Shown: positions 46,204 to 58,297 of the stretch, in pieces
How the letters are laid out: each line of letters opens with the position of its first letter
How positions within the stretch are numbered: position 1 is the first letter of the stretch
NCBI GenBank assembly: GCA_037042185.1
Contig: JAXQJY010000025.1
Coordinates: 992,001 to 1,056,000, forward strand
DNA length: 64,000 bases
Reading direction: 5' to 3'
DNA from: Sordariomycetes sp. S80-01Y
Taxonomy: Eukaryota > Ascomycota > Sordariomycetes
Position numbers and translations under genes: made by a program
The notes under the pieces: model-generated
Database searches by the model: none
What the model was told of the DNA's origin: nothing
What the model saw: the letters and a program-made list of their open reading frames with translations, nothing else

Positions 46204-46932
46204 ACGGGGCTTGTTTTTTTTTTCTTATCTTGGCGTGCTGTCTTTCGCACTGCGGCGTACGGGGGCGTTCTGGCAGGCTGGGGGAACAAGGCTCAATGAT
46301 ACCATGGCTGTTTTACGCGTGTGTTACGTGTATTTTTGTATCTTCAAGACTAAATTGCGCTTCCTACGTTGTAACGACGAGGCAGCCCCAGATTTCATCT
46401 TTCGCCGAGGCATCGAGCTTTCTTGACAAGAGTTTGGTGAAATGTTATCATTGTTCACATGCTATGTACTCGTCCAGCCCTCCTATGTACACGTGGGCTC
46501 AGGCACCGAGGGGCGGACGTGCAAACTGTACAACCAAAGCCAAGCCAAGCCCACCAGCAAGACACAAAAACTCCACGCCCCATGAGGAACGGTCCGTCTT
46601 AATGCTCCATCCCATAAATCAATGCGCCGTCAATGCACCGACGAGCCTCGGGCAGCCTCCCTGCCCAGCTGCCCTTTGTGTGTTCCGTCACAATGCCCCG
46701 CATCCCATGACGCTGCGCGTGCTTGCTCGTAAATGTAATGTGTAGAATGACATGGCCCGCGGTTGGGGGGCCAGGGGTCGAGATAAAAAGGAATGGGTAT
46801 ATCCAGTCGTGACGTCCGTGTCGTGATATGCTTCAGAAAAGGGGAATTGCTCCCTTTTCGAGGAATAATCGTAAGCGTGCTTTGACGCACGATGATGCTG
46901 ACAAAAGTAGAAAACAGCCACGGCAGTCCTGT
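46204..46932. other. Convergent 3' region, nnf1 / PH protein
   Basis: These 729 bp lie between convergent stop codons. Open frames extend into it from both sides in wrong phases. I see no gene. Confidence 0.45.
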
Positions 46933-48422
46933 CTAGATGCGCATGTTCTCCGTATGAATGACTTGCCAGGGCCCAAAGTAGTCCACCTCCCCATACGCCG
47001 GCGGCAACACCCTCACCATTCGCCCCGTGCTCCAGTCGACGTACCACTTCTTGCCCTGCTTGATGATATAATGGCTCTTACGCGGGGAGCGGAAGAGGAG
47101 GTTGCTGTAGCACAGCTTTGCGTAGAGAGCGTCGTGGGCGGACGTCCAGCGATGTTCGGGAACCCATTTCCCGTCGTGGGGGTCAATTCCGACGTTTGGG
47201 TACGAGGTCGTGCTGAGCCGGTGAGCTGGGTCGAGCCGGGGTGGTGCCGGGCCTTCGCTGAGGTCGGCATCTTGGTCATCGTCTGCAAATACGGGCGCTG
47301 TTCGGGCCTGAGAGGCTGGCCCTGCTTGCCCATCGTCCTCATCATCATCCTCATCATCGCCCTCCTCGTCTTCGTCTGGGACTGTCGGTAATCGTGACGC
47401 TTCTGATTCACCTTGCTGATACAGACTCGGCAAGGGATCTGGCGATGATGACCGTCTCCGTAATGATGGCGTGGTTGACTGTAGTGTGGTGCTCTCCGTC
47501 GTCGAAGGTTCGTCGGGCAATGAGATCTCCGGTTCCGGTATTTGAGCCTCGGATGCCGCGAATCCAGCTTGACCAGCCTGCGACCTGAACCATCTTACCC
47601 GCTGCATCCTTGGTATCGACATATCCCTAGGGAAGTCACGATCATCAATGGGCAGGGCCACGTCGATGGCGGCAAACAAGCCCTCAAGCCATCGATTGAA
47701 AGTGCTAAGCTCGATGCAAGACAGCAGGAACTGGTCCGTCTCTGCGCGTATGCGAATGACATAGCGGCGTCTGCGAGCGTTAGTCATCGTGCATTTGACA
47801 CATCAACCGCCAAGGCGATGATGCAGTTGGTGGGGACCTACTTCTTATAATCGGCCGCGATTCCAGCATCCGCGTAGAGTAGACTGTAGCTCTTCTCGAG
47901 CTTCGCCTTGCGCATCCAGGGAGGGTTGTCGGGGCTGATGTTAGGTCCGTCCTTGGGCGTCCGGCCCCAGGTCCTGTTCTTCTTGACCTTGTAGAGGTTC
48001 AAAGCTGTGCCGTTGAGCGTCACATAGTTGGTGTGCCATCTTCGATCCTCGGCTCGTTTCGTTGTGTCCTCAATCTCATGCTTCTTCATGAAGATGCCCT
48101 CAAGTTCAATGGAGCTGGAGTATGTCGGCAGCGCCTCGACCCCTTGCGGCATGTCAGGCAACCTGCTGCCAGTGTCAACCGACACTGTGGCGCCCTTGTC
48201 CTTTCCCTTCGTCTCTTTCTTAACCCGATCTCTCTGGGCCAGCTTCGGGTCGTCGACCTGGTAGGGCGGAGGGCGGGCTGGTCGGCGAGTAGCCTCGGTC
48301 ATGAGCCGCTGGTAGAGCAAGTCCTCGTCCATGGAGAGTCGCCGCCGAACGGTCGCCGGCGGCGGAGGCGCAATCGTGGCAGGTCCATGGGGCAGGACGG
48401 ACGGGTCGTCGCGGGGGTCCAT
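46933..48422 (-). CDS. PH-domain protein
   Basis: Two exons (48422-47842 and 47770-46933) give 472 residues. A pleckstrin-homology domain spans about residues 105-235: ELEGIFMKKHEIEDTTKRAEDRRWHTNYVTL-like start (glycine-poor variant), LNLYKVKKNRTW, YSLLYADAGIAADYKKRRYVIRIRAETDQFLL, and the final helix STFNRWLEGLFAAIDVAL. Such domains bind phosphoinositides or small GTPases and place proteins at membranes. A strongly acidic, disordered stretch follows (PDEDEEGDDEDDDEDDGQ). The C terminus has its own conserved-looking block (HRWTSAHDALYAKLCYSNLL; KQGKKWYVDWSTGRMVRVLP). The family resembles fungal Sec7-type PH proteins, but no Sec7 domain is present. Partner and role are unknown. Confidence 0.82.
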
Positions 48423-51400
48423 GGGGGGCGGGCGGATCTTATATATCCCTAGGAGTGGGATCGCCGGGTGTAGCGGCGCCCTGGGGGGTGTTTGCGTAAC
48501 GACCACTAGGGACGTCCAGGGACGTCTGCAAGGCGGATCGGTCGGTCGGTTTGTGGGCTCGCCTCGCTCGGCCGGGATGTTGGATTCCTTGCCTATGGGT
48601 CGGCGCCGAATCTACCCCAGACTTGACAGTGAGACGGTGCCGTGCCGTGGCTTGACAGCGAGGCGAGCGAGTCGAGGCAAGTTGAGGCTGAAGCAGTCGT
48701 GCGCCGTCCTCGGAGTCAGGGACAGACGACGGCTGCTCGGCGTGGTTGCCTATGTCGCTCGAGTCCCCGCTGATGGAGTGGCCCCGAGAGGAATGATCAT
48801 AGCGACATGTCTTGGGGAGGTCTGGGACGGACGGGGACAGGAGGCGTGCAGAGTGCGGCGGTGTACTCCGTATGGGCCCCAAGGTTGAGATGGTGGACGG
48901 CTCTTTTGCTTAGCGCAGAGATGCCGATGAGATGCGAGCCAAGGGGACGTTGAAGGCGGAGAGACGAGCAGCTATTGGCGGGCGGGGGGCGTTTCAGGCC
49001 GGCAGCAGCGGATCAGTCGTCTTCCAGGCAGGGCAGTGTGTAATGGAATAGTACAATAAGAATTAAGAGCGCGCTGGCGCTGGGGAGCGAGAAGGGGTGA
49101 GGTCGCGAGTCGCGGGTCCGAGAGGTGGGAATGACTGGAGCGCTGGGTCGGACAGCGATCGGCACAGCTGAGCCGCGTGGGCGGTCGTCCGTTTCGCAGC
49201 GAAGCGACAGACAGGTACGGTACAGTAGAGGGCGAGGGCCGCGGGCAGAGGAAAAGCCGGGCGTGAGGTCGAAATCGGGATAGTTTGAGCCTCCCAGCGG
49301 CGCCGATCCGCGTCGGGAGTCATTCATTGCTCGGACGGGCTGCTCGAGGCAGAGAATGCGAGTCGACACAGACGAGGTGAGGTCGCATTTCCTCCCAAAA
49401 GGTCCTTGTCTGTGCTTGCATTCCCAGGACGCTAAACCGCCTTGGGTAGGTGGCACCCCGTGCGCAGACCCGTGAGAGGGCAGGAGGGGCTCAATCGGCG
49501 GCGGTCGTGCCTGCCCAGACCCGTGCCATTCTATATAGTCGGAAGGCACGGCATCTCACTTGTCCGTGCCAATTCTTCTCGGTGCGAGTGCTGCTGCGAC
49601 TAACCACGACCACGACCACGACCACGACCGCTACCAGCACCACGACCGCTGAAGGACCTCCAAAGCATGCCGCTGCATTGTCTGCTATGGTGATACCGTG
49701 GGAGTAACAATTACCCCAAGGTCCACCCCGACGATAGCCTCATTCCACGCCCTGTGCATTGACACGAGCATCCACCGCTTGACAAACAGAATCCACCCGG
49801 GGGGACCTTTGATGATGGCCTCCATTTCAGCCTCGTCGACAGGTGCAGTGGCAGCGGACATGACGATGCACATTCAACCTATTTTTTCCTCTCCTGCTCG
49901 CCCGTGACGTGAGACCGGCGGGCCGGAACTTTTGGCGTGGGACTTGGCACCTTTGTCGCCCGGTCCCACAACCTTGGCCCCCGGGAATGCCGCTCTGGCT
50001 CACCTCAATGGCCAGACATCCCTGTGCAGACATGGACTCGGCTCGGCCAGATTCGAGATCTTCTTGCACATAACATCGCCAAGCTTTCGACTAAGCAGCG
50101 CGTGCAACTCGACGTAGGAGTAGGAGCTGGAGTGTTACCGGGTACAGAGCGCACTTTTGCGATATTACTCGCGTATTTCCTCACGTGCCACAGCAGCGCC
50201 TCCTCGAGGCGCCCAACGCACCTTACCTCACCTACTTTGCCATAAAGCCCAGTCATGACCTTTTGTCTGACCTCGTCCACCGTCTCTGCCCCGGATCCAA
50301 ATCCCGACCAACAAAGGTCCGAGAGTCAAAAGGTCCCTCCCGCGACGCCCTGGGCCATTCGCTTATGCACCGCACCGCTTCTCCGTAATACTCGTACTTG
50401 GACCTACTTGCTTTGCTCATCACGCTCCAGCGCCAGCAGCGCAGCACAGCGCAGCGCACCTCTTAACCCCGATCACACTCCGCCGGCCGCGCCATGGGCC
50501 CGAAACATCGCTCCGATGAGCCCAGCCATTCACTTGAAACTCACCCGCGCAGCTTCGCCAGGCTCCCAGGACGGACGGGAGCCATGGGGTGTTTCGAGTC
50601 AACCTCGGATCCCGTCATGCAAGCAATCGCCGCAACGTGCAACCAGACGTCCTGCCCGTCTTGGCTGCACCGCATCGTCAAATCCCAGATGCCCATCAGG
50701 GTTCTTATTTCGGTGCCTGGTGTTGGCCGCGAAGCAATCATGCGACGAGCCGCACCTTCAAAAATACCCGGCGTAGGCACCGCAAGTTGTTGAGCGCTTC
50801 AGCCCAGCCCAGTCCAGCCAAGTCCTTTCGCTCCTTCATCCCCTGCAACCGTGAAGGCAGAGGAGAGGAAAAAAATAAAGGCGCCTGCCCTACCGCTGCT
50901 AGATCTTCGCTGGCGTCGACCGAGCGCAACAAGTGCCGTGTCGATCAACACCCCTCTACCGCCTTGGCTCAGGAACCCTCCACAGGTCGAGACTGGACGT
51001 TTATGTCACTCGACAGTTATAATGCTTTCCCACCAGATCGTGTCGTAGACCTCTTCGCCCTTTACCCCTGTCCCGCAGCCAACAAAGATCGTCGGAATCT
51101 ACAACTTCGGCCTTATGCCGGGCTAGCCGTGAAGTCCGTTGTGTGATCCCCACGTCTGGAAGGTCGCATCCAGACGCGCTGGGCCAAGACCATTCATTGT
51201 CTTCCTCTTCCTGGTCCAGACGCACCAGCGCGCAGAAGCCCCTTCGTTGGTTCTCCCTACGAGCGCCCGGCGGCTTCCGCCCGAGCCTGATCAACGATCT
51301 CAACGCTAACACTGCGTCGGCGGTACAATGGCTGCGGCGCCAAGGGAAGAATCCTCCGATAGACACTCGCATGGTCGTGAAGTGAAGGTGACGGTTTTAG

Positions 51401-52124
51401 ATTTCATCCTGGTCGCGTTGGGCGTCATCTTGGCTGCAGCGCGTGATGAGTGGTCATGATAACGGCGCGGAGGCACTGTGAACATCTTTAACATCACAAC
51501 ATGGAAAGTATCACAGTGGCAGCCAAAAGCGTTTTGCAAATGTACACAAAGTGCATTTCTGCCTTCCAACTCCATCCTTCCCCTCCCCTTGATCCCTTTC
51601 CGCCGCACTAGCTATGATACATCATCGTCATCGTTTCCGTAGACATGAAAACACTGCCCTCGCAATCAACGTACACCACATCTGCGCCGCGCACCCACGT
51701 GCAAGAAGTCGCATCTCGGCTTTGACTCCCAATTATTCGCCCCCCTGAGCCTGAGCCCTGGAAAGACTCAACACCCTCGTATGTGGCGAGACTCCAAGGC
51801 TTGAAGCCTTCACTTGCCTATTAAGCAACAACAAATAACAGTACGAGAATCGAAGAAAGATGTCAAAAGGCAATGCGGCTCCCACCAAACTCCAGATACC
51901 ATGCTCCCGTCGCTTGTATCTTCCAACTTTTGGAATCGTGCTTTGGAATCTCGTATGAAAACATCGGGCAAGTTCTGCTAGACCCAGCTCAGGCTGGATA
52001 TACTCTTCCATGTCAAGGCCCGTTGTTGCAGAATGCTTGTCTCGACTTCGTAGCGCTCCACTACCGTGATCTCTTCACGCGCACACCGTACGGCGAGAGA
52101 GTGGCCTGACAGTCAAAGATGCGC
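48423..52124. other. 3.7-kb region without a supported gene
   Basis: Many short frames overlap on both strands without domains. A (CCACGA)4 repeat lies at 49604-49627. A small minus-strand frame at 49685-49861 has coding-like codon use but no family match. The part next to 52124 should hold the 3' UTR of the NTF2/RRM gene. Confidence 0.45.
49604..49627. repeat. (CCACGA)4 microsatellite
   Basis: Four perfect 6-bp units are followed by related CCGCTA/CCACGA units. On the minus strand one frame reads alternating Gly-Arg. Confidence 0.8.
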
Positions 52125-53757
52125 TTAGGCGTTAGTAGCCTGGGCACCACCTCGGCCACGGGGCGCACCGCCACGGCCACGACCCTGTCCGAAGTTGCCC
52201 CTGGCGTTGCCCTGGCCTTGACGGCCGTCGAAGCCACCACGTCCACCGTTGCGGGCACCGCCGCGCCCAGGGCCGTAGCCAGGGCCGCCGTAAGCGTTCT
52301 GCTTGGGACGTCGCTGCTCAACCACGATCTGTTCGCCGTTGACAGTGTGGGGGTTGGAGTTCAGGGCAGCGTGGTAGCCCTCAGAGGTCTTGTACTCGAC
52401 AAAAGCGCAGTTCTTCTGGCGGTTGATATCGAAGTAAGCTAGCTCGCCGTGGGCCTCGAGAGCCTTCCTCAAGTCGGCATCCTGGACCTTATCGGTGACG
52501 AACTTGACGTAGCCCAAAGTACCCTCCTTCTCGGCTGGTGCAGCTGAGACAGACTGAGGGCGGTTTTGACGCTTCGAGTCCGAGCCGGCCGTCTGCCAGC
52601 CTGAGTTATCCTTGGAAGGGGCCTCGGTGGTGGCTGGAGCGGCGGCGGGAGACTTAGGCTGAGGAGCAGCAGCGGCCGGGGCAGCCGGAGCAGGGGTACG
52701 GTTCTCCTTCTGAGCGGGAGGGGTGGAGGTCTTGGGGAGAGGCACAACAGGCTTGGGGCCGGCGGCGGCGGCTGCACGGCTAGCCCAGGTAAGGGGCTTG
52801 CTGGGGGCAGCAGGCGCAGGAGCCTCAGGCTTTGACGCGGGCTTAGCGGAAGGCGTAGGCGCGGGATCCTTGGGCTTCTCGGGTTCCTTAGCATCCTCCT
52901 CAGCCAGCTCCTGAGCAGCGGCGGCAGGGTCGGCCTTAGGAGCCTCAGGTTCGGCTTGCGCAGAGTCGACGGCCGCGGGGGCAGCAGCTCCGTTACCGTC
53001 GACGGTCTCAGGCTCAGCGGCCTCCTCGAGCTTGGTGTCAACGACATCAGCATCGACCTCTGGGCTCTTCTCCTTGGGAGCCTCGACGAGCTCCTCCGCC
53101 TCAGGCTCAGCAGGATCGGCAACAGTCACATCGGCATTAGGTCGGTCGGCCGAAACCTCAGGTTCCTCGTTGACCTCGTCAGCCTCCTCGTTGACGTAGC
53201 GCCAGATGTCGTTGAGGACAAAGTAGCCGGATGGCTGCTGAGCGAGAACGAAGGTCTGGATGAACTTCTTGGGCTCGGCACCCTTGTTGGAGACTTCACC
53301 GATGACCTGAATGACGATACTGCCCTCATGCGCCGCCTGAGAATCGACGTTCGAGACACGGACCTTGGCATCCTGGAAATCGAGCTGCTTGATGCGCTCC
53401 TGGATGGCCTGTCGCAATTGTCAGCCGTTGTTTGCTTTTGCCCACAATGCCAAGCTTACCTGACGTCCCACAGACACGTTGGCAACCTCGGCCTCGATGC
53501 CGCTGACAAATTGAGAGCGTTTGCCGTAGAAGAGCTATACACTGTCAGTTTGCTTCCTGCGTGTACGCTCTTGCGGGACTCACGTGGAGCTTTTCGGGGG
53601 ATTTGCTGAGGGTGGTGTAGTACTGCTCAACGAAGTACCAACCAACCTCGTCCTTGGACAGGTCTGGGTCAGAAGCCGACGCGTTGGCAGCGGGGTTGAT
53701 GGCCGCCGCACTGGCGTTGTACTGCTCCTGAGGAGCGAAGTTCCCGTTGGTGGCCAT
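52125..53757 (-). CDS. NTF2 and RRM domain protein, G3BP/Nxt3-like
   Basis: Three exons (53757-53584, 53534-53460, 53408-52125) give 510 residues. An NTF2-like domain covers about 30-155 (DEVGWYFVEQYYTTLSKSPEKLH, LFYGKRSQFVSG, KKFIQTFVLAQQPSGYFVLND), followed by a long Pro/Ala/Glu-rich linker. An RRM spans about 381-450 (LGYVKFVTDK; KNCAFVEYKTSEGYHAAL). The C terminus is an RGG box (GRGGARNGGRGGFDGRQGQG). This order is that of G3BP/Bre5/Nxt3, RNA-binding proteins of stress granules that in yeast and fission yeast also act with a ubiquitin protease. The first intron lies after KSPEKLH and the second after VSVGRQ, both inside the NTF2 fold. Its 1.25-kb upstream region is shared with the divergent mrt4. 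Confidence 0.9.
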
Positions 53758-55012
53758 CTTTGTTGTGTGTCGCGTGGGACGGTTACAGGATTTGAGACGT
53801 GTTAGGAGTTCGTGGAGGGATCGTGTGGTTTGGTTAATGCTCGTGCGTCGCGATTGAGGCGTCGAACCGGGGTGACGTTGGGTCGAGACGAGATGCGGAT
53901 GTCTCAGGTACTTTCGCGAGGCAGTTCAAGATGTGTCGGCAACTTGAAGTATGCCAGAGGGTCGCGATAGATAGTAAGGAGTCGTTGGGTAGCTTGGGAA
54001 CGGGTCGAGCGGACGGTGCAGCTGGGATGCAAGGGAAGTGAAGGTTGCTCGAAGGTGATGAAGGGATGAAGCGTGTGAAAATACGCGAGAGAGAATGAGA
54101 CTCGAGACGAGAGGAGAGGCGGAGGGGTGGTGATGAAGTTGCGTGGGAGCGAAATCTTTGGAATGCTGGTGCAGGAGGTCGAAGATGGGGAAGAGAAAAG
54201 TGCGTGGTGGCCAGGTCTAGCCTCGTTGGAGCTACGTGGTCCGTGCGCTGCGATGCTCGGAGTCGGAGGGAACGCGAACTAGGCGCCCCAGTTCAAGTCC
54301 CGGGCAAGATATTACCAAGACAAGTTGCACTTGAAATACTGCCCAGGTAGTCAAAAGAATTAGGTAAAAAGTGGTTTGGCACATATCTGTAGCTTTTCTA
54401 CCGTGCTGTTGTATGGGATTGCTATTAACCTCTACCAGCTTTCTACCTTAGCATTTCGCATAGGCCGGCCTACACAAACCTAAGCGTTCTGGTGCCTGGA
54501 GCCCCTTTTTGGGCATGCGAAATATTCGCGGCTTAACAATCGCTGGATAGTATATCTAGGATAAGTCTCAAATGATACAACGGCCGTAGGCTTTCATTGA
54601 CTCGAATTGGAAGAAGTGGAAGCAATAAGGGCCTCTTCCTTCACTCCGATGTCTTTGTGGTCTCGGTGTACCGGCACTCCCCACACGGACGGCAGCCCAG
54701 AGGCTCGGTGAAGAGTGGGGTCGCTCCTACGAGCACACTGCCCACTGCACTACAGGCAGGCCCAGGCGGTCCGCGAAATCGCTGCGGTGCTTGAGTTGCA
54801 CCACCAAAAATCTTTCCCAATTTTTTCTCTATATCTTATCGGCTCACGCGCCCAAACTTTTGTGACCGACCCCACGACCCCCAATCTCAAACTCACCTTG
54901 GGCCACCGCGACATTACCACAGCCTCGACCCTTTTTAAACGCAGTCCGATCAGACGAGAAGTCGCCCTATATTCTTCTCCGAAAAGCAGTGAGAACCAGA
55001 GGACCGCCCACC
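53758..55012. other. Divergent intergenic region, NTF2/RRM gene / mrt4
   Basis: These 1.25 kb hold two promoters. The part next to 53758 is G/A-rich on the plus strand, i.e. C/T-rich as leader of the minus-strand gene. A B-box-like GTTCAAGTCC at about 54291 lacks the rest of a tRNA. No gene is seen. Confidence 0.45.
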
Positions 55013-55833
55013 ATGCCCAAATCCAAGCGCTCAAAGGTCGTCCACATGACCCAGGTCTCCAAGAAGACCCGCGAGCAAAAGGACCAACTCTTCGACAAGA
55101 TGCGCAACGCCGTGCCTGAGTACCAGCACGTTTTCGTCTTCAGCGTGGAAAACATGCGGAATTCGCACCTGAAGGACGTGCGACAGGAGCTGTCGGATAG
55201 TCGGTATGTTTCTTGGTCCGCCGCGCTGGCCATGTGTGTGTGGCGTGGCCGGGGGGGGGGAACTGAGCGATAGACGCTAATTCTTGCAGTCTATTCTTCG
55301 CCAAAACCAAGATGATGAGCCGCGCGCTCGGCCAAACCGCTGAAGAAGCCGTCGCGCCGGGCATTGAGTCTCTTACGCCCTACCTGAGTGGCACGGCCGG
55401 CATCCTCCTGACCAACCGCGACCCCGCCTCCATTCTCTCCTACTTCGAGTCGTTCGCCCCCCTTGACTTTGCGCGCGCCGGCGTCCCCGCCGCTCGCGAC
55501 TTCACCATTCCGGCTGGCGTCGTGTACGCCACGGCTGGTGAGGTGCCCAAGGAGAACGACGTGCCCTTGGAGCACAGCATCGAGCCTGAGCTGCGAAGGC
55601 TGGGTGTGCCGACGCGCATGGTCAAGGGCAAGGTCGTCCTGGGCGAGGAGAGCGGTGACGGGGAGGGTTACAGGGTTTGCAAGGAGGGCGAGGTGCTCGA
55701 CAGCAGGCAAACGAGGCTGCTGAAGCTGTTCAGTTGCTGCATGAGCGAGTTCAGGGTGAACGTGGTTGCGTACTGGAGTGCGGCAACCGGCGAGGTCACC
55801 GAGGTGAACAAGGATGCGATGGATGCAGAATAA
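55013..55833 (+). CDS. mrt4: Ribosome assembly factor Mrt4
   Basis: Two exons (55013-55203 and 55290-55833) give 244 residues. Mrt4 is a paralogue of stalk protein P0 (uL10). It holds the P0 site on pre-60S particles in nucleolus and nucleus and is later exchanged. The start [23 protein letters not shown] is diagnostic, followed by [45 protein letters not shown] contains the conserved RNA-contact segment. [15 protein letters not shown] and [12 protein letters not shown] follow the uL10 fold. The acidic stalk tail of P0 is absent, as expected. A poly-G run lies in the intron (55249-55258). Confidence 0.95.
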
Positions 55834-56580
55834 GGGGGAGTAGCACTGAGGGTAGACATCAGGGCATCGTAGATATGTTCTTGCGATGTTCTAGATACGA
55901 CTGATACCAGCGTGGTACGGGAATCGGCGTTCCGGTGGTATAAAAGCTATGGGTTAAAGGGAGTCCGTTGATAGCACAGCACTCCCTTCATGAATGATCA
56001 TTGCGAGACCAAATGTAGGAACTCTTCTCACCTTCTCACCCCACCTTGGCATTTGGAATCTGATGAAGTACATTGCGTGCTTCGAGGCCTCAAAAAACCT
56101 CGTCTTTGCGGCTAGTGATCAGTAGGCCATGCTTACCTGATCTTACCATGCCGTGTTCTAAGCTAAGTTGCTAACCACGGTTCGTGACGCGTGAAGTTCT
56201 TGCGTGGTCTCCTTTAAATGCAGACGAGAACGCAAATACAAGTACAAGTTATTACCTTCCCTTTCTTACCCTTTTGACCCCTTTGCGCCGGCGTAATCCA
56301 GTATACCTCCCTTGTCCGGAGCGAGATCCTGGGTGTCTGATGTCAAAAGTAAAAGACAGATGGGTTGCCAACTGACTGCCGAGTTGGTCAAATGTCGTGA
56401 CTGGTGATCGTAGTAGATAATGATGGCTGTTCAAGTTGTGCGGTATTCGATCGACGAACTCATGTCTCGTGAATTGGGCCGTTGGGCTGGAAGCCGGCCT
56501 CGACTCCAGTGAAGGCCAATGAAGAGGACGAAGACGCACGAAAAAAAGACCCATACAAACCAGCCCTATCAAGGCCACGC
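55834..56580. other. Convergent 3' region, mrt4 / U1-70K
   Basis: These 747 bp lie between convergent stop codons, with A/T-richer patches fitting 3' UTRs. No gene is seen. Confidence 0.45.
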
Positions 56581-58011
56581 TCAGTAACGAGGCATCTTCC
56601 TAGAGTCATCGTAGCGGTCATCGTCGTAGCCACGCTTGCGGCTTCCGCCATCACGGTCGTAGTCGCGGCGGTCATCCCTTCGATCATCGCGCCTGTCGTC
56701 CCGTCGGTCTCGACGATCGCCAACGGGCTCCATGTTGCTGCCAGTGCGTCGGTTGTCGCGGCCACCGAAGCCACGGTCACGCCCGCCGCCATAGCCTCTG
56801 TCGTCGTAGCGATCACGACCTCCACCGAATCCACGGTCTCCATTGCGACGATCAAACCCGCCCGGACCTGATGGAGCCCCTTGAGGAGGGCCACCACCGT
56901 AGCCACCGTTGCGATCACCGAAGTCACGCCCGCCTCGGAATCCACCGCCACCGCGACCTCCACGGAAACCTCCTCCGCGACCACGACCACCTCGGCCTCC
57001 GTCAAAGCCGCGGCCGCCTCCGCCGTAGCCACCACCGAAGGCACCCATAGGACGCTGCGAAACCTTGGTGTACCCGCGGCCACCCAATCCACCACCCAGT
57101 CGACGAGGCAACCAGGACTTAATGGTACGACCTCGCTCTACATCAAGCTTGATGTTGCGCCCCTTGATGTTCATGTCTTGACAACCTTCCAGCGCCGCTA
57201 CTCGCAATGCGCGAAACGCGCACGTGTTAGTCCATCTTACCATTGTAGGGGGCCGAGGATAGGGGCAGCGGAGACGGGCAAGCTTGAGGGCCCATTTGTG
57301 TCTCGTAGTCCAAACCAGGAGAGGGCAAGCTTGAGGGCCACAGCTCCAGAGGAAAGTCCAGCGCAGAAAAAGGTCGATGGGAAAGGGGGATTGGGGAATA
57401 GTTACCTCTCATGTCCTTCTCACGTTCGAAGACGACGAAGGCGTAGCCACGGTGGGCCTTCTGCTTCTTGTTGGGCTTCTCGTGTGCGTGAGTGTCCTTG
57501 ACGATACGGATCTGTAGAAAGTCAGCGCGAGCTCACGGTGACCCTAGGCTCTAGTGAGTAGCACTTACGCGCTCGAGGTTTCCGTAGCGGCGGAAGGCAT
57601 GGTCGAGGTCGTTCTCGTCAGCTTGATAGCTCAGACGCGCGACTAGAAGGGTTTTGAACGCGTCGCCTCGGATGTTTGGGTCCTCGTTAGGCTTGTCTGA
57701 TGGCGTCGTTAGCAGATTTTCGGCGTTTCGGTGGTAGCAGGGACCGTACAGATCGAGCCGGCGTTGGTTTTCAAGTTCTCAGCAGCCTCTTGCTTTTCTC
57801 TCTTCCTGCGATCGTGGGCCTCGAGCCAGCTCTCCGTCGGCTCATATACATCTTTCTCTTTGTATTCCTGCAGCGCTCCGAGATAGTCGGCCACGCCACC
57901 TATGTGCGCGGTACGTCGATCCTCTGGCGCGAAGTCGGACGGCGGAAGGTAGCGCAGAGGAGGCCGAGGCGCGAACAGCTGCTTCAGCTGGTGTGGGAGC
58001 TTATCCGTCAT
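56581..58011 (-). CDS. snp1: U1 small nuclear ribonucleoprotein 70 kDa (U1-70K/Snp1)
   Basis: Four exons (58011-57750, 57696-57569, 57511-57406, 57197-56581) give 370 residues. U1-70K binds stem-loop I of U1 snRNA and helps define 5' splice sites. The N-terminal block MTDKLPHQLKQLFAPRPPLRY is diagnostic. The RRM at about 100-185 has RNP2 (LLVARL) and RNP1 (RGYAFVVF), and continues as DMRAALEGCQDMNIKGRNIKLDVERGRT. GGGLGGRGYTK follows and is family-specific. The rest is Gly/Arg-rich with an RRDD-repeat end. Intron 3 (57405-57198, 208 nt) is far longer than the others and sits at the RRM end. It contains a 17-bp direct repeat and a GTAAGA candidate donor, so alternative splicing is possible. Confidence 0.93.
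57276..57339. repeat. 17-bp direct repeat inside U1-70K intron 3
   Basis: GGGCAAGCTTGAGGGCC occurs at 57276-57292 and 57323-57339, 47 bp apart, both within the long intron. Confidence 0.85.
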
Positions 58012-58297
58012 GTTGCCAGGCTGCCGCGCGCTGTTCAAGTACGATCGTTGAAGTCGCGTGGACGAGAAGTCGGGCCTGAACGGATTCGCAAGTGCAAAGA
58101 AGCGAATGTGAAGTGAAGTTGAGCTCTAGGTGGTAATAAGGAGGTGCAGGCATCAGAAACTTGGACTCGTCGCATTCGAGGCCGCTGAGTCAGCCGCAGT
58201 TTAGCCGTTCCTGATATGGATTTTCCACGCGACGTCGCGATGGAGTCCTCAATCTATCGTCGGGCATGACTTTGATGTTTTATACGGCCCTGCAAAC

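Noticed and set aside
49600-49720. An Arg-Gly tail spliced to the small frame at 49685-49861
   Set aside because: The donor GTAATT leaves phase 0, and every usable acceptor leads out of the Gly-Arg frame into an early stop, so the splice does not work.
54281-54304. tRNA B-box-like GTTCAAGTCC
   Set aside because: No matching A box, anticodon arm or acceptor stem is present upstream.
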